From Trypanosoma brucei gambiense DAL972 (lineage: Eukaryota > Euglenozoa > Kinetoplastea > Trypanosomatida > Trypanosomatidae), in NCBI RefSeq assembly GCF_000210295.1, contig NC_026736.1, forward strand, positions 1,018,022-1,082,021: a stretch of DNA of 64,000 bases, in the 5' to 3' direction. The notes beneath the pieces were generated by a model. That model had not been told where the DNA came from. It searched no databases and saw only the letters and a program-made list of their open reading frames with translations. The position numbers and the translations under genes are program-made. Below are positions 58,091-64,000 of this stretch, piece by piece; the stretch's first letter is position 1, and each line of letters starts with the position of its first letter.

Positions 58091-58759
58091 TCACATTGAT
58101 GTATCATACGGAGGACCCAAAAAAGTTGAAACAATATCTTTCCATTCCGACTTCTCGGCCTCCACCAAGCCTGAATCCGTGTGTAATAATGTTTGCCATA
58201 AACTTGCGATATTGTCCTGTTGCTCCTCCATAAGTGAGGCAGCATCCTCTGTGGGAGTGTCTGTTATGCGTGCTGCATTTATCGTTAAAACTAATAACAT
58301 GAGAAGTGCACGGCGGCGCTGATGTCGTCGATCTCCATCATCCTCCGGAGATGCACAATTTTCACCTACCAATTTCCGAATCGCAAGCAAGCACTCATCA
58401 ACTTTCGTCTCTACTGAAGTTAGGTCTGCGTAGTCATCTGTATCGCAGAAGCTAATGCCTTCTCTACTCTCATCGTAGTCATCTGGTGGTTGCATTGTTT
58501 TATAAAAATCAGCCAACGCCTCTTGCATCATTACTGTGATGTTTGCGATATCCTCGTCATTCTCCACTTCTGCCATTAGACGACGCCATTGAACCGCTTT
58601 GGATGTGCTACGATGTTTCTTCCGCGCGTCGTCCAACTCCTTCTGCAAAAGACCCATCGCCTCCTCCAGCTGGTTAACTTTTTCAGCTTGTGCCTTACAC
58701 TGCACCTCCAACGCAGCAATTGCCTCAGGCGTTAAGTCCTCAACCGTTAGTTGCAACAT
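58091..58759 (-). CDS. Coiled-coil protein of unknown function, 222 residues
   Basis: Start set at ATG 58759 (MLQLTVEDLTPEAIAALEVQ); the open frame extends 32 codons upstream but only to GTG in a CA repeat. Residues 8-60 have heptad-like spacing (CKAQAEKVNQLEEAMGLLQK), so a coiled coil is likely. An acidic middle part (DDYDESREGISFCDTDDYAD) and a helical stretch with hydrophobics (RRALLMLLVLTINAARI) follow. No enzyme motif. Family not recognised. Confidence 0.6.
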   Translation of the reverse strand: MLQLTVEDLTPEAIAALEVQCKAQAEKVNQLEEAMGLLQKELDDARKKHRSTSKAVQWRRLMAEVENDEDIANITVMMQEALADFYKTMQPPDDYDESREGISFCDTDDYADLTSVETKVDECLLAIRKLVGENCASPEDDGDRRHQRRRALLMLLVLTINAARITDTPTEDAASLMEEQQDNIASLWQTLLHTDSGLVEAEKSEWKDIVSTFLGPPYDTSM

Positions 58760-59997
58760 GAAGTAAATTATCAGTAGCGCCCAGGTAGAAGATAAAATAA
58801 CGGCAAATACAAGCGGTAGGTTAATTAAAACAGACACGTACGCGCGCACACACACACACAGACCGATTAGCTAAATTCCTTCTTCCTTCAATTTATACTA
58901 CGTTATGGCTTGGAAGTTCGACAAACTACTCATTCAGTTGGATAGCAAAAGAAAAAAAAAGAAGAAGACCAACAGGAGGGCAACGAAATGCATGTAACGA
59001 TACAAAAGAAAATAAAGAACCAAGCAAAAAAAAAAAACTCGAGCGAAAAATAAAAAGAAAAACAACTTACTAAAAGTGGCGCCGTCACCTCTCAGAGGCG
59101 GGAGATAAACGGAGGCACACGTAGACGCGGGCGCACATAAGTGGATATTCGTTTCTAAACATTTAAATATTTGTTAATTTATTTACAATTGAGAGGTGGG
59201 TAAAAAAAAAAAAAGAAAGAAAGGAACGATAGACCTTCACGCAGAATGAAGAAATTTTGATGACGAAGACGAATCCTCCCCGTTTGCTCTCGCCCCGCAC
59301 ACACATCAAAAACAAAACAGAAGATCGATCACCTCAATGGCATATGCAACCAAGCGCACGAATTAAGGAGCAGAAAAGAAAAGGGATACGAAAAAGAACG
59401 GACGCGCACGGGTTTAATGCCGTGCAAAGATATAAGCAAACCAAAAAAAAAAACAAACGAAAGGACAAACATATTCCTACAAGAAAATTAACTCAATCGC
59501 TTCGCACGACGGTAAATCATGACGGAGAGGCAAAGAAGTAGAGTAAATGGGAGGCGAAAAGAAAAAGGAAACACTTATTTTCTCTTATCAATAACTTCTT
59601 CCCTTTTCCCTCCTCATTAGGTTCGTTTCTCCCGATAGCAAATAACGGGCAGACGCATATGAGCATTTGAATAACAAAAGATGATGAGGAAACATGGGAG
59701 ATAAGAAAAAAAAAATGAATAAACACACACATACGCATGTCCATCTATACATGCATGTACGTGCTTTCACTTTCCTTTTATTTTTACATAAATCCGTGTA
59801 TCTGTTTATTTGCGTATATATATATATATATATATATTTGTGTGTGTGTGTGTGAGTGGCATTGGCAGAGGGGGGGGGAGATGATCATTCGTTGCGCAGT
59901 AAAATACAAAAAAAAAAAACAGAGGCAAACCCAAGAAAAATAAAAAGCATTCGTGTAAGAAAGAAGGTAAAGCGGAAACAGATGACCACACGGGGAA
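58760..59997. other. Intergenic region with TA, GT and G tracts
   Basis: A/G tracts on the shown strand (about 58951-58968, 59024-59036, 59200-59222) are candidate sense pyrimidine tracts for the coiled-coil gene. (TA)n at about 59815-59836 runs directly into (GT)n at 59838-59853, and a G9 run lies at 59870-59878. No gene. Confidence 0.5.
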
Positions 59998-61104
59998 CTA
60001 CCGCCTGTTATTGCGCGACCTCTGATACCGCTCCTTTGCCTCAGCGAAACGTAGCAGTTCCTCCTCCGTCGCTGCACTCAAATCTAATCCTTTCGGAATA
60101 ATCGTCTTCTGCCCGATCTCGTTTAGATTAATCAACACAAAAGAGGCACGGTTTGTGGTAACGACATGGCCATCGCGTTCCACCACAAGTTTGACGTCAA
60201 CCTCCATTGTTGTGTTGTGAACATAAATAATATCCGCCTCCAACGTTACCCAATCAGTACCAAACACGGGATGATGGAACTCCACATTATGCATGGCAAC
60301 CGTTGAGATGTGACGATTGCCCGTGAACATGCGACCGCAATGAACGGCATGTCGCTCCATCCAACGCATCAATTCACCACCAAAGATGGTTCGGTTATTA
60401 TTCAGGTGGTAAAGCAAAAAAATGCGATGGGCAGAGGTGCGCGTGGAGGCGATCGGTACACGAATGGGTTTGGCCGCGTTAACAGTGCATTCCACATCGC
60501 TACAAGTTATGGATTTCTTCTGCAAATCAGATGATATCTTTTTTGCCTCAGCGGCAATATTGCGTGCAGCCAAGTAGCCATTGTGGTAACTCACATCATT
60601 TTCATCGGTAAGCTCAACCGCGGGAACGGTTTTAACGGCGCGCAAATTTTCATCAATTGCCACCATCGTGAAATAGCTTTCACCCGTGAGAGATTCGGTT
60701 ATGGTAGATGGTGATCGTCTGTAGAAGCGGATGTGAATTCCCATGGAACTGCTTCCGCAGTAAATTAAGCGTCCATGCATGCGAACCACATCACCGTGCA
60801 GAACAGGGGAGTAAAATGTTGTGGTACTTACACCCACTGTGCTGCAGCTTACACGCGGCTTCATGGAGCTGAGATAAACTTCCGAAACGCGTTTGGCGCA
60901 TAAATCCATCATTGCCAGTAACTCACCCGCTGCCAGTCGGTTTTCTGACCACAGTTCCTTTCCCACAAGGTCTGTCCAGTCCACACTAGCAACAGGCTTC
61001 GTGCCGTTTTTACTATTGCCTACGACGAGTTGCCGCCGACTGCTCAAACACCCGCCACATAAAAACGGGATCAAATGCGATGGGGTAAAACAGCGACGCA
61101 ACAT
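59998..61104 (-). CDS. Acyl-CoA thioesterase, double hotdog (ACOT-type), probably mitochondrial
   Basis: 368 residues, ATG start. The N-terminus MLRRCFTPSHLIPFLCGGCL is a likely mitochondrial presequence. Two hotdog domains are visible. The first (about 60-175) contains STTTFYSPVLHGDVVRMHGR, a beta strand pair lining the CoA pocket. The second (about 220-335) has NNRTIFGGELMRWMERHAVH and FHHPVFGTDWVTLEADIIYV, in which the N-x-x-x-x-x-G-G-x-x-M-x-W-M element is characteristic of ACOT7/9/12-type thioesterases. Family reaction: hydrolysis of acyl-CoA to free acid and CoA. Length (usual 350-450) and domain order agree with ACOT9-like mitochondrial enzymes. Substrate chain length is not evident. 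Confidence 0.85.
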   Translation of the reverse strand: MLRRCFTPSHLIPFLCGGCLSSRRQLVVGNSKNGTKPVASVDWTDLVGKELWSENRLAAGELLAMMDLCAKRVSEVYLSSMKPRVSCSTVGVSTTTFYSPVLHGDVVRMHGRLIYCGSSSMGIHIRFYRRSPSTITESLTGESYFTMVAIDENLRAVKTVPAVELTDENDVSYHNGYLAARNIAAEAKKISSDLQKKSITCSDVECTVNAAKPIRVPIASTRTSAHRIFLLYHLNNNRTIFGGELMRWMERHAVHCGRMFTGNRHISTVAMHNVEFHHPVFGTDWVTLEADIIYVHNTTMEVDVKLVVERDGHVVTTNRASFVLINLNEIGQKTIIPKGLDLSAATEEELLRFAEAKERYQRSRNNRR

Positions 61105-64000
61105 TTAACCCTTTCCTCCACTTTGGCTTGCTTTCTTTTCCTTTCCTCTTTAAACTCAATTCCTTTCGCCTTACCTGCCCTATTGTTATGACAACTCTGC
61201 GGGTACGGACGCAACCCTATAGCAGCAATGCACACTACCCGGTTGCAAAATATCCAAATTGTTCCCTCTCTGTTTTGTTTCCTTCTATCACTTTCGCTAT
61301 TCTTAAATAAAGTTAAGTTCCAAAGCTTATCTCCTTGCCTTTTTTTTTTTCACCTTCCTCTCTTTCTCTTTCTCTTTTTCTCTTTGTTGCTTTATTGCCA
61401 GCTTCTCTCCAGTCCTTCTGCTTTGCTTGTGACGCAATACACGATCCGAAATCACAGTCAATTAATTAACAAGAGATGTGGGAAAAAGAAAGAGTAACTT
61501 AAGGTACTGAAGAGTTGAGGTTTGGATCCTGCAGCTCCACAGATTTATACACAAGTGAGGCGACAATGCATTTTTTTTCTTTTTTTTTTTACGGACGCAC
61601 GTTCAACACGTGCGCTGCACCCATGAAGCAGACCGTTAAAAGGGAGGGGAGAGGGAGAAACATTTGAAAAAAAAAAAGGAAACGAAACACAAAATAAATG
61701 TGCATAAAATATAAATCTAAACACAAATGGATCATATGTGTTGTACAAATCGTGGTAGTGAATGCACATATTGACCACTTAATATACTTTATATTCCTTC
61801 ATTCGATCCCTTCATATTTCCTTTTTTTATATTCCTTACCCTTTACCTTCATTTGCCATTTTCATGTTATTCCCAATACTTAACTCTTTGTTGTTTTATT
61901 ACATTTTTTTTTCCTTTTTACTCACCCCCTTTTTTGTTCCTCCCTCTCTAACCTCCTTCATTCGATGCATTTACATTTATTACTTCATACCGCTTTCATC
62001 AGTACATACGTTTATTGAACAAATACACATCTGCCACAAGTCTAGATATTACGCAAACACACATCTCTTTTTTTTTTCTTTTTTTTTTTCTTTTTTTTCC
62101 CCCCTCCCCCCGCTGCACGGCTCAACCATTTCATTTAATAAAAAGAAATTACCTCCACTGGTGAGTGATCAGAAAAGGGGGAAAGATCAAGATAGAGATA
62201 AGGAAATAGAGATAAGGAAATAGGGAAAAAGGAAAAAAAAAGCAAAAGAAAGATTAGAAGGCGGAGAACACAGCTGAAGTGGTGGGGTGCCACCACAAGC
62301 GCGGATTTCTTATTGAGTTTTTTTTTTTAATTTCATCTTTTAAAAGGAACTCGACACTGGAAGAATCACAGCCGCGAGACAGGCACTACACAAAACAAAT
62401 TAAAACAAAAACAGCTTGATATATCATTTCACACTGAGCAGCAAATGGCGAGCAGAAATTTTATAAAACAAAAAAAAAAGAGGAAAAGATAAAAACAACA
62501 ACAACAATATAAGGAGACGCAAACATGCACTCGCACATACAGAGATTTAAATATATATATATATATATATATATACGAAAGTGCACATCATTTGTTATAA
62601 TTGTAATTATAATTGTTACTGTAGCGATTGTTACCATCACGATTAAGTGGAAAGAGGGAGCGCCATATCTTCCCTGATATCTTACTTGACTGCGCTCTCT
62701 GTTATTCTCCTCTTTTTGCTTATGTGTGTGGTTAGGGGTCTTAACTCCTTTATTTTATTTTATTTTTCATTCGACTTAAGGTTTGATTTCTTCAGAAGTC
62801 CGCTTCCACCAGGTCACAATCATTTTTTTTTTCCTTCGTTATACTTCATATATTTTCCTCATCACTCTGCTTTCCTCGTTTCATCAAATACAGCTCAATA
62901 AAAACAACAATAATTTTAATATTTATTAACAATATAAGCGTTAAGAATATGATAAATAAAAATGATGGTGATAACAGAACGTGCCGAAATACATACATAT
63001 ATATTAAAAGGTAAAGGTAAAGATAAATGATATATATATATATTATTTATTGATTTAAAAAAAAAACCGACACACACAACCAGTTAGGCGTAACAATTTC
63101 TCTCCTTGCAGGATTTGGAAACAAAGAAAAAAAAAAGGGAGCCTGTAGAGAAACAAACAAAACACTGCGCGTGAGGGGAAATAATGACGCTGAACCAACT
63201 TTAAAAAAAAAACGGATGGAAGAACAACTTCGATGACGGTAATGACATACGGAAGAAAGGGAAAGAGGAGGAGAAAATATTAGCAAAATACGCACACAAG
63301 AAAAATAATAATAATAATAATAATAATAAAAGGAGAACAACAAGCGAAAAAAAAAAAGACAGCTGATTATTCCATATTGGGAAGCCTGCGGCGAACACCA
63401 CCCAAACTGATACATTTTATCTGTTCTGCAATCCGTTTGGTATTGGAGATGATCGCAAAAGTGGGTTAAGGGGCAAAAACGCAAAAAAAAAAGGAGGAGG
63501 GAGGGAAGGGATGGGATGGGAAATAAGCAAATATCACATTTTTGAGAAAGAAAAAAAAAAAAAACAGGAGCAAACATCAGGGGACGCTTGCACTTGCTTG
63601 CCTCTGCTCCGGATGTACCCCACCTTCCGTCACACGTCATGTGTGCTCCCCCGCCACACATACACAAAAAAAAAGTCATACACACACACACATATATATA
63701 TATATATATGTATAGATGAACCCAAGCCCGTGTCAACAAAGTTAATTCCTACCATAAACATCAGTTACGGGTGATGATATATCAATGTCATCATTGCTTT
63801 TGCCAGACGACACTCTCCCCGCTACCATCGTTAAATGTGTCACTTCATATATATATATATATATATAAACACGCATACGCATGTGTATACCGCTTTCTAC
63901 CGCACTGTTTGCCTCAGCAATGGTTTGTGGACTTCCGGGGAGGGGGTGGTGGTACGAACTCCATCTACAGAGTTTTTTTTTAAAAAAAAGAAGGAGTCCT
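61105..64000. other. 2.9-kb gene-free AT-rich region
   Basis: No convincing gene on either strand. It is very AT-rich and dense in simple sequence: pyrimidine blocks at about 61330-61400 and 62066-62110, (TA)n at about 62550-62575, 63031-63042, 63691-63709 and 63847-63868, (TAA)n at about 63305-63328, and many A9-A14 tracts. The largest minus frame (63047-63739) begins at a non-ATG codon and only translates these repeats. It may be a long 3' untranslated region of the next upstream gene, or the border of the transcription unit. Confidence 0.45.

Noticed and set aside
63047..63739. 230-codon minus frame
   Set aside because: It has a non-ATG start, and most of it translates TA, TAA and A-tract repeats.
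1..64000. tRNA, rRNA, snRNA genes, CRISPR arrays, intact ingi/RIME retroposons
   Set aside because: No T-loop consensus, array of spaced repeats or reverse-transcriptase motif was recognised by eye. Small RNAs such as snoRNAs cannot be excluded without a covariance-model search.

Overview
The window looks like nuclear chromosomal DNA of a kinetoplastid, very probably the Trypanosoma brucei group. Every supportable protein gene lies on the minus strand. No introns are needed. Gene starts tend to be preceded on the sense strand by long pyrimidine tracts (A/G tracts on the strand shown), and intergenic regions are full of (TA)n and poly-A tracts. This is the layout of a polycistronic unit read right to left and processed by trans-splicing. 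The strongest species marker is a five-gene tandem array of nodulin-like major-facilitator permeases (9.5-20.6 kb). It matches in family and copy number the clustered TbPT pyruvate transporters of T. brucei, which I recall being on chromosome 3.

Layout in order of transcription (right to left). 64.0-61.1 kb: gene-free AT-rich DNA. 61.1-56.3 kb: double-hotdog acyl-CoA thioesterase, coiled-coil protein, thioredoxin-like protein. 55.7-47.5 kb: membrane-anchored subtilisin with EGF and CUB-like modules, then a RING-CH (MARCH/Doa10-type) membrane E3 ligase. 46.5-41.2 kb: a 1770-residue protein with about seven dsRBD-like repeats and the C-terminal half of a DExH helicase but no helicase motor. 40.7-37.5 kb: SYS1 and a TM9SF/nonaspanin. 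35.7-31.4 kb: two unknown proteins and a RAD23-like UBL-UBA protein. 29.6-22.1 kb: a PROPPIN/ATG18 protein, two unknown proteins and a cryptic SEC12-like protein with a C-terminal membrane anchor. 20.6-8.9 kb: the transporter array with a truncated sixth copy. 7.3-1.6 kb: ASNSD1-type asparagine-synthetase-like protein, a small membrane protein, and an ankyrin protein fused to a divergent N-myristoyltransferase-like domain. 0.36-0 kb: the 5' end of a gene that leaves the window, with a mitochondrial-type leader.

Most genes are housekeeping: early secretory traffic (SEC12-like, SYS1, TM9SF), ER quality control (RING-CH, RAD23-like), autophagy (PROPPIN) and mitochondrial functions. The most unusual items are the ankyrin/NMT-like fusion, the motor-less DExH protein built from repeated dsRBD-plus-proline-linker units, and the mosaic structure of the transporter array (divergent N-terminal halves, homogenised C-terminal halves, interchangeable 3' flanks, and a 44-residue stub copy).

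Start codons were checked by eye. Several open frames begin upstream at non-ATG codons or run through the pyrimidine tract; these were trimmed to the first plausible ATG. No tRNA, rRNA, CRISPR array or intact retrotransposon was recognised. Functions come from motif recognition only; no database search was run.
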